Source: Dromiciops gliroides
Taxonomy: Eukaryota > Chordata > Mammalia > Microbiotheria > Microbiotheriidae
Direction: 5' to 3'
Assembly: GCF_019393635.1 (NCBI RefSeq)
Contig: NC_057866.1
Coordinates: forward strand, 123,379,897 to 123,443,896
Length of the DNA stretch: 64,000 nt
Made by a program: the position numbers and the translations under genes
The notes under the pieces: generated by a model
Databases searched by the model: none
Told to the model about the DNA's origin: nothing
The model's input: only the letters and a program-made list of their open reading frames with translations
Shown here: piece by piece, positions 46,691-57,606 of the stretch
How the letters are laid out: each line of letters begins with the position of its first letter
How positions within the stretch are numbered: position 1 is the stretch's first letter

Positions 46691-48964
46691 AAAGGAGATC
46701 CCCTAGGGATCAGAGCCTTAAACTAAAAGAATGAAATCCCATCCTAGTAGTGGGCTTTTTAAAAGGCTTTCCCCTGGCCAACTCCTGTAATCACACTGCA
46801 AAGCCAGTTACCTCTTCAACCTTATGAGTAAAAGGTAGCTCTGGCCTCCAGTTAGAAAGAAAGATGCTTTGAAAACTGGGTTCATAAAATTGAAGTGATG
46901 AGACTTCAGTGGTAGACAGACACTCACTGCAATGCTAAGATTTTATCATTTCACAAATCATTAGGCAGTGATTGTCTCAGTTCCCAGAATCTATGTCCAG
47001 CAAATGCCCTTTATATTCCCTTTGTAAAAGGGGAGAAGATGAGAACCCAGTTTACAAGACACCCTGATTTACAAATCCTTCCTTTGCATAAAGACCAAAA
47101 AGAGACAATGATAGGATTTACCACTGGGAAGGGAGAGGAAAGTAGGGGAAAGGGTCACCAGCCTTTTTAGTGTTCTCTAAATAGCCTAGTGTTTATAATT
47201 TACACAGAGCAGAGAAATATATGGAAAGAGGTTGAAAACAGTTTCCTCACCACAATTTCACTCATCTTTTTTTTTTAAAAAGAAGTAAAGTCCAGTGAAG
47301 CCTTGCCCAAGGAAGAGCATATGATTAGAATTAAGAACTAAAATGGGTTTCTGACCATAAGTCAGGTGAGGTTAAGTCAAGAGAAGCAGAAGAGATAGTG
47401 GAGAAAAAGTTCAAAGAGGAGATGGGGACTTAGTCTCATATGTGGATCAGCCTAACTAAGGGAAAGTAGTTCATAACCACTGGCTGAAAGATATGTCATT
47501 CTCCCTTGCATGAGAGAGGCTTATTACGCACAACATCCCCCTGTAGATGTTGAACAGGGTAGCAGGAAGCCCTGAAACTATCATCTGAGTTGAAAATTAT
47601 AACTAAAGGTAAAAGAACTGGCTGAACATTCTATAGCCCTCTCTTATAGGGTAAAAGTTTTCTAAGAACAGCACCTACCTTCCCCCCTCCCCCCCAAAAA
47701 AAATGGAAAGTGGAAATAATTTTAAAAGGTATAATACTCTATTTCAGGGGAGAGGCTTACTAACCACATTACTCACCACAATATCTGTCAGTGCATGGGA
47801 GACATGTGACCCTGAAGATACTCAGATGGCTGAGACCAGAGAGAGCACACATGTGATGTCAAACAAGGAAATGGAAAGATGCAATACCCAGAAGAGAAAT
47901 GGTAGGGCCATAGCACTTGATAAGTAGCTGTCCAACAAAAAAGAGTGGGATGATTTTACCAAAAGACATTGACAACTCTTAGGCATAAAAGGCATGAGTT
48001 GCTCTTCCATATGCCTTGCACGTACAGGTCTGGATAGATACCCCAAGTACCTGTGTTTCCCTTGTATGGATACCCCATGCATTATCCCTATGCATGCTTA
48101 CTGTTTCCACTGAAGATGGAGAGTGAGGATAGGATTAAACACTCTACTATTACATGATTAGAATGTCTCTGGTTTTAACTAATTGTTTTCTTCCAGTAAG
48201 TAAAAGTAAATACATTACTGATGGTTTATTGATATCATTTAGAGGAGATTCTGCCCCACAAACTACATAGAACATGAGTGGGGTAGCCTTCTAAAGGCAC
48301 ATATCTTTAAACAGGATATTTATGGTAGATATTGTGATTATTTAAAGCCTTGCGAACAGGCTCCTACAAGCACTTCCATTTCCACAACATGAAGAGAGTA
48401 AACTCACAAGCTTATTTTGATAAGATAAAAGCGAAAACACTGAGTGGCTGATCAAATGGGGAGAACTAAGAACTGTCCTGAGTCATCCATTCTCTATCTT
48501 GTATTCAGGTCACCTACCCTCACTGCCCTTCTGTTACTTGTCTAACTTTAAATACACTACCCCACAATACACTGCCCACACACACAATGACAAGCTTTGA
48601 GAGATGGTCAATTTTATTTTAAATGCTGAGCAGTGTTTGAATACTTGATGCTATTAGCAAAATAGTATCCACAAATAGAAGCTTCTGGAGGACCTTACCA
48701 TCTATAGGAAACTCATCATGTTTGGATTCTCTCCTGCACTGGCTTCTTGACTATGGCAAATACGACTGGTGAGAATCTGCCTCCCTAGAAAGATCATATG
48801 ATCCCCCTATTATGTTGTATATATGAACCACATATATAGGATTTATAGGCAGATTCAGGGAAGAGTCACACAGGATGAAAAGGCAGGGGTGGTTGGAAAT
48901 ATTCACAAATGAGGGAGGGCCTACATTCATGGGATCACAGACCCACTGAAATTTGATAACATTA
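46691..48964. other. Repeat-poor unassigned sequence
   Basis: About 2.3 kb with no transposon I can name and no coding signal. Short frames at 47703-47927 (plus), 47822-48082 (minus) and 48751-48993 (minus) have no motif. Confidence 0.3.
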
Positions 48965-49118
48965 TGGGTTTTTTTTTTGTTTTTGTGGGGCAATGGGGGT
49001 TAACTGACTTGCCCAGGGTCACACAGCTAGTAAGTGTCAAGTGTCTGAGGCTGGATTTGAACTCAAGTACTCCTGAATCCAGGACCAGTGCTTTATCTAC
49101 TGCACCACCTAGCCGCCC
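48965..49118 (-). mobile_element. Mar1/WSINE1 CORE-SINE with extra 13 bp beyond its tail
   Basis: 'cattgccccac' type tail. The target word 'actgaaatttg' occurs at about 48944-48954 and about 49124-49134, but 13 bp (about 48955-48967) separate the left copy from the T-run. Confidence 0.8.
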
Positions 49119-49229
49119 CAACTCACTGAAATTTGGAAGTACTCACATTTCAGCCTTAGCTTTGACCCTTTCCTTTAACAGATGAATGAGCCCAAAGTCC
49201 ACACACAACGTCAGCTCCCTGACTTGTTT
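49119..49229. other. Unassigned sequence
   Basis: No feature recognised. Confidence 0.3.
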
Positions 49230-49550
49230 TTTTTTTAAATTTGTGATATATAATTAAATTTTATACATATATCAAACATAGATATAATATGCACATACAC
49301 ACATATATGACATATATAATGTATATTTTCTACATTATTACATTTAGATATAGCTAGATATATTCTAGTACATATAACTTAATATTTTAAAACCTTCTTT
49401 TTTCTTTTTTTTAAAAACAGGCAGTTTTCTTTCTTTTTTTATACAGGTAAATAACTATTTTATAAATAATATATACATATTAATTTATAAAATAATATAT
49501 GTTAAATTTGTTTAAATATAATTACTCTATAAATAAGACCAGCATGACTC

Positions 49551-49581
<31 letters not shown>

Positions 49582-49650
49582 TACACACAACATATATATT
49601 TATGTGTGTGTGTATACAGATACATATATACATCCTGTACCCTTCCCAGC
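49230..49650. repeat. AT-rich low-complexity region with (TA)n(CA)n core
   Basis: TA/CA compound microsatellite at about 49551-49625 within extended AT-rich sequence. Confidence 0.85.
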
Positions 49651-49689
49651 ATACCCCTCCCCCTCCCTGACTCTTAATATTGGGCCTAA

Positions 49690-50205
49690 TTTAGTTAGGT
49701 AGGATATTCCACTGGGTTTGGAATCAGGAAGACCTGAGTTCAAATCTGGTCTCCAACTCTTACTTAGCTTTGTGACCTTGGGCAAGTCACTTAACCTCTG
49801 TCTGCCTCAGTTTGTTGTTGTTCAATTGTTTTCAGTTGTGTCCAACTCTTTGTGACCCCATTTGGGGTTTCTTGGCAAAGATACTAGAGTGGTTTGCCAC
49901 TTCCTTCTCCAGCTTATTTGATAGAGGAGGAAACTGAGGCAAATAGTGTTGTGACTTGCCCAAGGTGACACAGTTAGTAAGTGTCTGAGGCCATATTTGA
50001 ACCAAGAAAGATGAGTTTTCCTGATTCCAGGCGTGTCACTCTATGTTCTGTGCTACCTAGCTGCTCCTCTGCCTTGGTTTCCTCAATTATTAAATGGGGA
50101 TGACAATAGCACTTAGCTTTCAGGTTTGTTGTGGGGATCAAATGAGTAAAGTTCTTAGCATAGTGCCTGGTACATAGTAGGTCTTATATAAATGTTAATT
50201 CCCTT
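49690..50205 (+). mobile_element. MIR SINE, split
   Basis: 'ggaatcaggaagacctgagt' and 'tgaccttgggcaagtcactt' resume after the inserted SINE with 'tggtttcctcaattattaaa' and 'tgcctggtacatagtaggtc'. Confidence 0.78.
49814..50066 (-). mobile_element. Long CORE-SINE with RTE-like tail inside MIR
   Basis: 'gttgttgttcaattgttttc' to 'gtgctacctagctgctcc'. The MIR word 'ctctgcctc/tggttt' is duplicated around it. Confidence 0.85.
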
Positions 50206-50239
50206 TCCTTCCCCTTTCTTACACTTCCCCACATAACCT

Positions 50240-50330
50240 CTCTCAGCCTCAGTTTCCTCATCTGTAAAACAAGGGGTTTGAATTCACTGGTCACTAATGT
50301 CCCTTCCAGTTCTAAATCTATGATCCCTTT
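50240..50330 (+). mobile_element. MIR-type 3' fragment
   Basis: 'gcctcagtttcctcatctgt' then 'cttccagttctaaatctatg'. Confidence 0.6.
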
Positions 50331-50652
50331 GTAACATGCTACACTGACACCCCTTCCCCAACAAAAAAGATGCCGTATAACCACTAGAGTTTAAATGCTA
50401 AGTTCCCTGGGAAAGTTCTTAAATTGGGAGGGCATTTTTCACTACAAAATAAAGAAATCTCAGCCAAAAAACAGAGCCTCATTTTGGAAGTCTGTAGTAC
50501 AACCCAGTAGCTTCTGGGCAGAATGTACCAAGAACAACTCAGAAAGGAAGAGATACCCTAAATGGCATTCTTGCACATTGCAGGGATGCTTTTATAAGCC
50601 TGAGATTTCATCTTAGACATCTTGGTGACAAGTATGGCTGTGTCCCTCATCC
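50331..50652. other. Unassigned sequence
   Basis: No feature recognised. Confidence 0.35.
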
Positions 50653-50664
50653 TAATGAGCAAGA

Positions 50665-50705
50665 GGGGGCAGAGCTAAGATGGCGGAGGAAAGGCATTAA
50701 ATGCT
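50665..50705 (+). mobile_element. 41-bp insertion made of a LINE-1 5' tip
   Basis: 'gggggcagagctaagatggc' followed by 'ggaggaaaggc' resembles the start of L1 5' UTRs (YY1-like aagatggcgg), then 'attaaatgct'. Perfect 12-bp TSD taatgagcaaga at 50653-50664 and 50706-50717. Confidence 0.6.
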
Positions 50706-50717
50706 TAATGAGCAAGA

Positions 50718-51865
50718 AACCGATGGTTATGGGAGGCCTCTCATGCTAGAAAGGCTTTGAATAGTAGCCCCGAGGTGGAACGTATGTCTCTCATCTCTGA
50801 TGTCTGAAAACCAATCCAAGGTCAGAAAGGCCCACGAGAGGCTGGACATACGTTTTAGAGGGAATGGCAACTCATTCATGGAAGTCCTTCAACTTCCTTT
50901 GGTGAAGAAATTGAATGTGCTTTTGCACTTTGTGTGTTTGTGTTTTCCAATCAAAAACACAATATTTTTTTGTAATATCCTCCCCCACTTCCCATATGAA
51001 AGACACGGGCCCCACATTTACTTTCTGTAAACCACTGGTCTATTCAGCAACTGACACAGGTCCCTGTGAAGCCTTCTATTGGTTAACTGATAAACCCCTC
51101 CCATGTCACTGGAGGTCCCAGCGCATCACGTTTGACGTAAATATAATATTTGGCTCAAAAAAAGAAAATTCTCACCTGGGTCTAATCAAGGGACACCCCC
51201 TCCCCAACTTCACCCAACATCCACCAGGATTAAAGAAACAAAACTTATCTGTCTTTTTTTCCTCCAAAATTGGTCAAAACAGGAGAACAGAATAATTCCC
51301 TTTTATCAAACTGGTAAAGTTTTTTCCCCCCCTCCACTTTTCAAAATTATGAAAAAGACAAAGCTTGTTATTCTCCCAAAGCCACATTAAAAGCAGGAAC
51401 ATTCTGCTGACAGTTTAATAAAAAACAGGGCCTGCGTGCTAAATAGGAAACACACAACGAATGACAAATGGAATTAAGGGAGAGGGACAGAGAGGGCAGA
51501 TTAAAGAATCTTAATGAATGCAATCAACAAAAAGAATGTTTAAGGGAGGGTTTAATTAAAGTGTATGAAAATACTAAAAGGCTTAGATAGGATCAACAGG
51601 CTTTCAGCACAGATGATTACATGAGAGCATGCAATGCAGATTGGACACAAGGAAACCCTTTTCTGCTGGAGCAGCAACAACAAAAGAACAATTAACATGT
51701 GGCAAGATGTGCTGCTCAAAGAAAGGAGAGAATGAGGGTTGGGTGGAAAGGGACAGAGATCCTGCAACAAAAAATGGAGATGTAGTCCAGGAATCTAAGT
51801 GAGGGTATCCAGGGGAACCCAAGAACCTTTATTGTGGGGGTAGGGAGAGAGAAAAACCAAGAGAC
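50718..51865. other. Repeat-free stretch, possible conserved non-coding DNA
   Basis: No transposon recognised. 51380-51740 includes 'gaatgcaatcaacaaaaaga', 'ggagggtttaattaaagtgt', 'gagcatgcaatgcagattgg' and 'caattaacatgtggcaagat'. The frame at 50915-51295 lacks any domain. Confidence 0.3.
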
Positions 51866-52005
51866 TATAGTGGATAAAGCACTGACCCTGGATTCAGGAG
51901 GACCTGAGTTCAAATCCAGACTCAGAGACTTGACACTTAGTAGCTGTGTGTCCCTGGACAAGTCACTTAACCCTCATTGCCCGGCCAAAAAACAAACAAA
52001 CTAAA
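51866..52005 (+). mobile_element. Mar1/WSINE1 CORE-SINE, slightly 5'-truncated
   Basis: Starts at 'agtggataaagcactgaccc', missing about the first 20 bp. 'cattgcccggcc' ending with (CAAA)n tail. Confidence 0.88.
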
Positions 52006-52029
52006 AAACAATAGACCAAACCTTTAAGG

Positions 52030-52425
52030 CTATAAGTTTCCTGAGGGCAGGGATGGTGTTGTATCTAACTTTTGTCTTTTCCCTGGTGTCCAGAGCTATG
52101 TACTCTGCACACAGAGTCTTTGTTGTTGTTGTTTGTCAGTCATGTCCGACTCTGAGATTTTCTTGTTTGAGATTTGAGAATCCCTGTTTGAGATTTTCTT
52201 GGCAAAGATACTGGAGTGATTTGCCATTTCCTTCAGCTCATTTTACAGAAGAGGAAACTGAGGTCAGCAGGGTTAAGTGACTTTCCTGGGGTCACACAGC
52301 TAGGAAGTGTCTGAAGCCGGATTTGAACTCAGGAAGATGAGTCTTCCTGACTTCAGGTCTAGCACTCTATCCACTGTACCACCAGCTGCACACAGTAAAC
52401 ACTTAATAAAGATTTTTGGAACAAC
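52030..52425 (+). mobile_element. L2 LINE 3' end, split
   Basis: 'aagtttcctgagggcaggga' and 'gtccagagctatgtactctg' resume after the SINE with 'gtaaacacttaataaagatt'. Confidence 0.7.
52115..52385 (-). mobile_element. Long CORE-SINE with RTE-like tail, internal duplication, inside L2
   Basis: TSD ctgcacacag at 52105-52114 and 52386-52395. 'gagattttcttg' appears twice (about 52155 and 52191) around an extra 35-40 bp in the tail. Confidence 0.87.
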
Positions 52426-52734
52426 TATGTCCCTGTGAGTTATGAGCAAGATAGAAAATTCTTAATTTAATAGATCTTGATGACTCCAGAAGCAAATACT
52501 GATGAAGGTTAACAACAGACTGGTCAGGTCCTATCAGCATCTCTCTCTCTAAAAAGGTGGTGCTTAGAATCACAGAAGGGATCTCCAATGCCAGCTCCAA
52601 CACTAGCCAGTTCAAGTGTGCCTCCACTTAAAGGCTGGTGCTTATATTTCAAGAAAGTATTTCTGGTGTGTTGTGAAGAGTGACACATATAAGGAGGGTT
52701 AGCAACCTGCCTCATCTCAGGCCATGTAATTCTC
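52426..52734. other. Unassigned sequence
   Basis: Minus frames at 52403-52715 have no motif. Confidence 0.35.
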
Positions 52735-53000
52735 TAAAGCAAGGTTAAGATTCCATTAGTATCTTTGTTTCCTGTGTTTCACTACTGACTCCTATTGCAC
52801 TTGGAGTCCACTAGGAACCCCATATCTTTTTCAGATAAACTAGTATCTGAAAGTTTCTGAGGGGCAGCCAAGTCTCCCCCTCCCCACATCATGTATTTAT
52901 AAAGTTGATTTTTTTTTTAAACACAAGAGGCCATGGTTTGCCCCACGTCCCTCATTCTTAATTTACAATAGCATTTTACTACTGAGATCACTTTCTTGGG
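52735..53000 (-). mobile_element. CR1/L3 LINE fragment
   Basis: 'aagattccattagtatcttt', 'cacttggagtccactaggaa', 'atctttttcagataaactag', 'gtatttataaagttgatttt': complement of the CR1/L3 RT region, a neighbouring part to that at 14.1-16 kb. Confidence 0.65.
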
Positions 53001-53323
53001 CATCACTTGTATTGAGGGCAGGCCTCTCCTTAAGTTGAACTTCTTTACCAAGAATTATTATATTTAAAGAGCAGGTTTTCTCCCTCAGGATCATCTATAA
53101 CTGTTAAATTGGTTGCATTGGAACAAAAAATAATTCTAGCCCAACTAAAGTAGGCCTTACAAGTGGAAGCAAGTAATTAGGAAAATATGAAGAACAGGTT
53201 AGGGATAGAAGAGGAGAGGAGCAGTTTCTGCCATGAAACATACCACTATTTTAATGACTTTATTTTTAGAAGGATCCTTATCAAGAATAGGTTTAATGAT
53301 AGGCTAAAGTCAAAAGACCAGAT

Positions 53324-53324
<1 letters not shown>
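53001..53324. other. Unassigned sequence
   Basis: No feature recognised. Confidence 0.35.
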
Positions 53325-53386
<62 letters not shown>

Positions 53387-53410
53387 GATAGATAGATATG
53401 TATGTATATA
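53325..53410 (+). repeat. (GATA)n microsatellite
   Basis: About 18 GATA units with one GATAAATA interruption, then TATG/TATA. Confidence 0.95.
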
Positions 53411-53674
53411 CCATACCAGAATGGCATGGTAAAGAGGCCCACTACCAGGCTAGTCATAGAATGAGATATATTTCATCCATCCTAACTCTTGAACATTATC
53501 CCTTGAGTGATAGAGGAAATTGTGATCTGAATCAGTGGAAGGAGTACCCTAATTGACAAAATAATCCTTGAGGTTGTGAAATAGTCATTTGGACACTGTG
53601 ATAATCATTCATATCTTTCTGGATAAAATTTTCATGGCGATTGTTTTTAAAAGGATGACTGATAGTATTTGTTA
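53411..53674. other. Unassigned sequence
   Basis: No feature recognised. Confidence 0.35.
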
Positions 53675-53835
53675 TACCTTAATTGTCAGTTGGTTGCTTG
53701 TTGTCCTCTGTTCTCGAAGAAGACCAAAATGACATCACTATGTTGGAGTCAAGGTACAAAGTGTCTGACTGTAGCCAATCAGACCAATACAAGTTCAGGA
53801 GGCTCTACTACAGGTCAGGCACAAATAGTTCATTT
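53675..53835 (-). mobile_element. RTE-type 3' repeat, copy B
   Basis: Second copy of the repeat at 23615-23790: 'gaccaaaatgacatcactat', 'aatcagaccaatacaagttc'. Less decayed, with an intact 'tgttctcgaagaagacc'. Confidence 0.45.
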
Positions 53836-53902
53836 TCTTTATTTGTAACATCCTCTCCTTCAGAAGGCTCAAAGTTCCAACTATACAGGAAAAAAACTCT
53901 AG

Positions 53903-54015
53903 TAGAAGATAAGCTCCCTGAGGGTCAGAATTAATTTCACTTTGGTTTTCTATCCACAGTGATTAAAACAGTGCCTTGCATGCAATAGACACTTCCTAAA
54001 TGCTTATTGAATTGC
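53903..54015 (+). mobile_element. L2 LINE 3' end
   Basis: 'gataagctccctgagggtca', 'cagtgccttgcatgcaatag', 'aaatgcttattgaattg'. Confidence 0.7.
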
Positions 54016-55438
54016 TGTTGTAAGACATGCCAACCTTCCCACATGCCAATATGTCTAGCTTCCCATAAAAGGATCATCTTTCAAATCCCTTCAGTGCTCT
54101 AGGAGAAATCCTGTTGTAAGGGAAAACATTCCATCTACTCACTACATTAGCTCCTGAACCCCTACTATTGTGTTTCCATTTTTATATGCTAACTACTTAT
54201 AGTGATGACACTTTTAGATCTTAAGCATAACCATTTACTTAGTAACAAGGCAAAAGAAATAATTCACAGGCATTCATAAATTGAAGTAAATACAGACATA
54301 AAAAATACATCAATCACAATTCACACATAAACTCAGGGCACATTCTCTCACCAATGCACTCAGTAGCTATGGAGGATAATGGACATATATTTATAAAAAC
54401 CTGCCAAAGAGAACATTAGAAAAGAAAATCCATGTCTTAGAATAACTCATAACTATGAAACAAAAAACTTCAATGTCTTCTTTCTGACTCAGGAAATGCC
54501 CGTAAGAGTACTTGATGAGCATAGCTTCTGTGTTGAACAAATGCTTTCACTGTTAAACTGAGCTGATCTCCACTCTTCTTGACTATACCAAACTAGTGAA
54601 TCTACTAGGTTACTTCTCTACTTTTCAGTTTTCAATTCATCCTTCTGCCAAACTTGACTGATTCTTCAACAGTAATTGTAGTATACATCACTTTAAGCTT
54701 CACCCTTAGCTGATGCAATTCTGAAATGTGTCCTTTTACTCTTCTCTTTTTTTATCTTTATAGGTTCAGACTCTGGGTCCTTTCTGTGAATGACTCCCGT
54801 TTCTATTGTGATTGGTAATCATCTGTCAAATTCTCATCTTCTTTCTATAATCAGAAAAATTACAATTTTCCCATAATCATAAACCAGTTCTGATTTCCAT
54901 ATTGTTCTCATATACTATAGTTAGTCACATTCAAAGTGAAATAATGAACTGTTATCTCAGAACTCTTGGTCAGAATAATTGCTTCTCTTAGAATTCTGAG
55001 CAGACTTAACTCAGCCACAAACTATTCCATATGAAAGGATAGAATCTTAAAGGATAGTGCCTTACATCATTATAGATTGTGTTTAGGTTTGGGATCATGA
55101 ACTTATAGAATGCAGCCTGATAACATGTTGTGATAATGGTTTGCTCATCTCTCTAATTTTAGCATGTTTCCTCCTAGAGCTATCTTGTGGAACACAGTTT
55201 TCTCCCAGGCAGCCACAACTATCCAGAAATTAGTAGTGTTTCTGGGTCACAGGTCCTTAAAAAACTGAGAAAATTTCAAAAGAACAATAATTTACAATTC
55301 AAGGTTGTTTTTAAGGCATATATCTGTTGATGCTGCAGTTAATTAAATGTGACAAAATGGCAACATAGTTGTGAAATGTAAGAGTTGAGAAGCCTCAATA
55401 TTTCAAAGTAATATGCTTCCCACATACCCACAATAAGC
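54016..55438. other. Repeat-poor AT-rich sequence
   Basis: About 1.4 kb with no transposon or gene signature I can name. Confidence 0.3.
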
Positions 55439-55439
55439 C

Positions 55440-55520
55440 CATCTATCATCTCCTTATTACTTATCCTATTAGGTCCAAGCTCCTTAGCTTGGCATTCAAG
55501 ACCTTCGATCTACTTGAGAA
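55440..55520 (+). mobile_element. L2 LINE coding-region fragment
   Basis: 'taggtccaagctccttagct' and 'tggcattcaagaccttcgat'. Confidence 0.5.
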
Positions 55521-55534
55521 GCTAATGTAACAGT

Positions 55535-55755
55535 ACAAATAATGTGCTTCTTGTACAGTCAGTAAGACATAGTTTTGAATCCTATCTCAGACACTAGTTT
55601 AATCTCCCTGAGTCTCAGTTTACTCACCTGTAAAATGGGGTTAATGATACTGATATTATTTCCTCATGAGATTTCTGAGAGGATCAAATGAGATACTATA
55701 TGTAAAACATTTTTCAAACCTTAAAACCCCATATAAATGCCAATTATAATTATTC
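55535..55755 (+). mobile_element. MIR/THER1 SINE
   Basis: 'gagtctcagtttactcacct', 'aggatcaaatgagatactat', 'ccatataaatgccaattata'. Confidence 0.7.
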
Positions 55756-56360
55756 CTTACATCTAAATTATTCCTTTAGCTAGTGAGAAAGGAAAAGGCA
55801 GGAAGAAGCAAATTATTTCAGCTTCAAAGAATTTGCCATCAAAAAGGACAAAAGAAATATTGAGCACAAAGGAAAGTGAACGTTCTTGGGATAATCCCCC
55901 AGCACTCTCTTGTCAGGAACAGCACAGAAGGAAAAACACACCTGGCTTTGAGAAAGGGCTGCTTGGCCCCTGTCTGACAGTTTGCATGTTCTCTTCTCTC
56001 ATCTAAAACTAGTCTTAAAAACAAACACCAAAATAATAGCTTAAACACACACACACACACACACACACACAAATGCCTTAAATGAAAGGGCTTCAAAGAA
56101 TTTCTCTGTAGATAAGAAATGCAGATGATTACCCAAGAGATCTTGAGTTTAAAAATTCAAAAGACATCTCCAAAGTACTGCTATTCAATCAAAAGCCTGC
56201 AGGGGGTCAAATAGCATATATTATAGTGTAAGTATTCAGAGACTTCTTAAATTTGGATTACTTCACTAAGAGAAGATAAGACTTTTTTTTAAATGGAAAA
56301 CATAAAATGAGTTACTTTTACACTTTTTGAATTAGGTATCCATTAAAGGTTTGGGATAAA
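55756..56360. other. Unassigned sequence with (CA)n
   Basis: A (CA)n run lies at 56044-56071. No gene or transposon otherwise. Confidence 0.4.
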
Positions 56361-56426
56361 ATTTAAGACTTGGAGTCAGGAAGACTTGGGTTCAAATCCA
56401 CCTCTGACACTTGAGTAACCATTTTT

Positions 56427-56562
56427 TTTGTTTGTTTTTGTTTTTCAGGGCAATGAGGGTTAAGTGACTCGCCCAGGGTCACACAGCTAGTAAATGTTAA
56501 GTGTCTGAGGTACTTCTGAATCCAGGGCCAGTGCTTTATCCACTGTGCTACCTAGTTGCACC
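56427..56562 (-). mobile_element. Mar1/WSINE1 CORE-SINE inside MIR
   Basis: Internally shortened ('gtgtctgaggtacttctgaa'). Perfect 17-bp TSD cttgagtaaccattttt at 56410-56426 and 56563-56579. Mixed subtype: 'ttaag' core with 'cattgccctg' tail. Confidence 0.92.
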
Positions 56563-56581
56563 CTTGAGTAACCATTTTTAA

Positions 56582-56865
56582 GAGCAGCTAGGTAGCGCAG
56601 TGGATAGAGTGCTAGCCCTGGAATCAAGAGGACCTGAGTTGTAGCTGTATGACCCTGAGCAAGTCATTTACCCCCAATTGCCTTAAACATCTAGGGCCAT
56701 CTCCAGTTATACTGATATATATCTTGCCACTGGACCCAGATGGCTCTGGAGGAGAGAATGAGTTTGGTGAATATGCACAGCCCTGTCTCACTTCAATCCA
56801 ATTCACTGCAAGTCATGACATCACCCCAATGTCAGGGTCCTATTCTAGAATGAAGGACAAAGAAC
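56582..56865 (+). mobile_element. Long CORE-SINE with a different 3' tail, inside MIR
   Basis: Mar1-like head joined after 'ccccaattgcc' to 'catctagggccatctccagt', 'cactggacccagatggctct' and 'gaatgaaggacaaagaacaa'. The tail is unlike the BovB-like one and resembles that of other RTE-mobilised marsupial SINEs. About 40 bp are missing after 'gacctgagtt'. Confidence 0.75.
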
Positions 56866-57022
56866 AATCATTCTTAACCTCTCTGACCATCAGTATCCTT
56901 ATCTGCAAAATGGCAAGAATAATAATGCTTACCTCTCAGGTTTATTGTAAGGTTCAAATAAGATGATGTAAGTAAAGTGCTTTGAAAAATGTAAACCACA
57001 ATCAATAGAGATGATGCCCATC

Positions 57023-57340
57023 AAGAATCATTTATTAAGGGGGCAGCTGGATGGCGCAGTGGATAAAGCACTGGCCCTGGATTCAGGAGTACCTGAGTTC
57101 AAATCCGACCTCAGACACTTGACACTTACTAGCTGTGTGACCCTGGGCAAGTCACTTAATCCCCATTGCCTGCAAAAAAAAAAAAAAGAAGAATCATTTA
57201 TTAAGTGCCTACTGTGTGCCAGGTGCTGGAGTACACAAAGACAACAGTAAAAATAGTCCCTGTCTTCAGGGAGCTTTCATTTTATGAAAGGATACAAAAT
57301 GGATATATATACAAAATAAATACATGGAAATGTGTAGGGG
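57023..57340 (-). mobile_element. L2 LINE 3' end, split
   Basis: 'aagtgcctactgtgtgccag' and 'ctgtcttcagggagctttca'. The first bases lie left of the inserted SINE. Confidence 0.72.
57040..57188 (+). mobile_element. Mar1/WSINE1 CORE-SINE inside L2
   Basis: 'cattgcctgc' ending. Perfect 17-bp TSD aagaatcatttattaag at 57023-57039 and 57189-57205. Confidence 0.94.
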
Positions 57341-57431
57341 AGCCAAGCCTTGAAGGAAATTAGGAATTCTGAGAGATGAGGAAGTAGTTGGCCCTGGAGT
57401 CAAGTGGTGGCATTAAAAATAATAGAAGCCA

Positions 57432-57595
57432 GGAGCAGCTAGGTGGCACAGTAGATAAAGCACTGGCCCTGGATTCAGGAGGACCTGAGTTTAAATCTGG
57501 CCTCAGACACTTGACATTTACTAGCTGTGTGACCCTGGACAAGTCACTTAACCCTCATTGCCCTGCCCAAAAAAAGAAAAAGAAAAAAGAAGAAG
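57432..57595 (+). mobile_element. Mar1/WSINE1 CORE-SINE
   Basis: 'cattgccctgcc' ending, (AAAAG)n tail. TSD aatagaagcca at 57421-57431 and 57596-57606. Confidence 0.92.
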
Positions 57596-57606
57596 AATAG
57601 AAGCCA

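Larger units (their letters stand above)
56365..57000 (+). mobile_element. MIR SINE split by two later SINEs
   Basis: Head 'gacttggagtcaggaagact' at about 56368; rest resumes at about 56870 with 'cttaacctctctgaccatca' and 'ccttatctgcaaaatggcaa'. Two independent insertions, in opposite orientations, sit between. Confidence 0.75.

Noticed and set aside
47950-48120. Possible LTR from a TATA-like ataaaag and nearby short repeats
   Set aside because: No second copy, no TG...CA boundaries and no internal region; too weak to name.
52860-52885. 'ggggcagccaagtctcccc' as a truncated short SINE
   Set aside because: The surrounding sequence is continuous CR1/L3, which has a similar phrase at this point.
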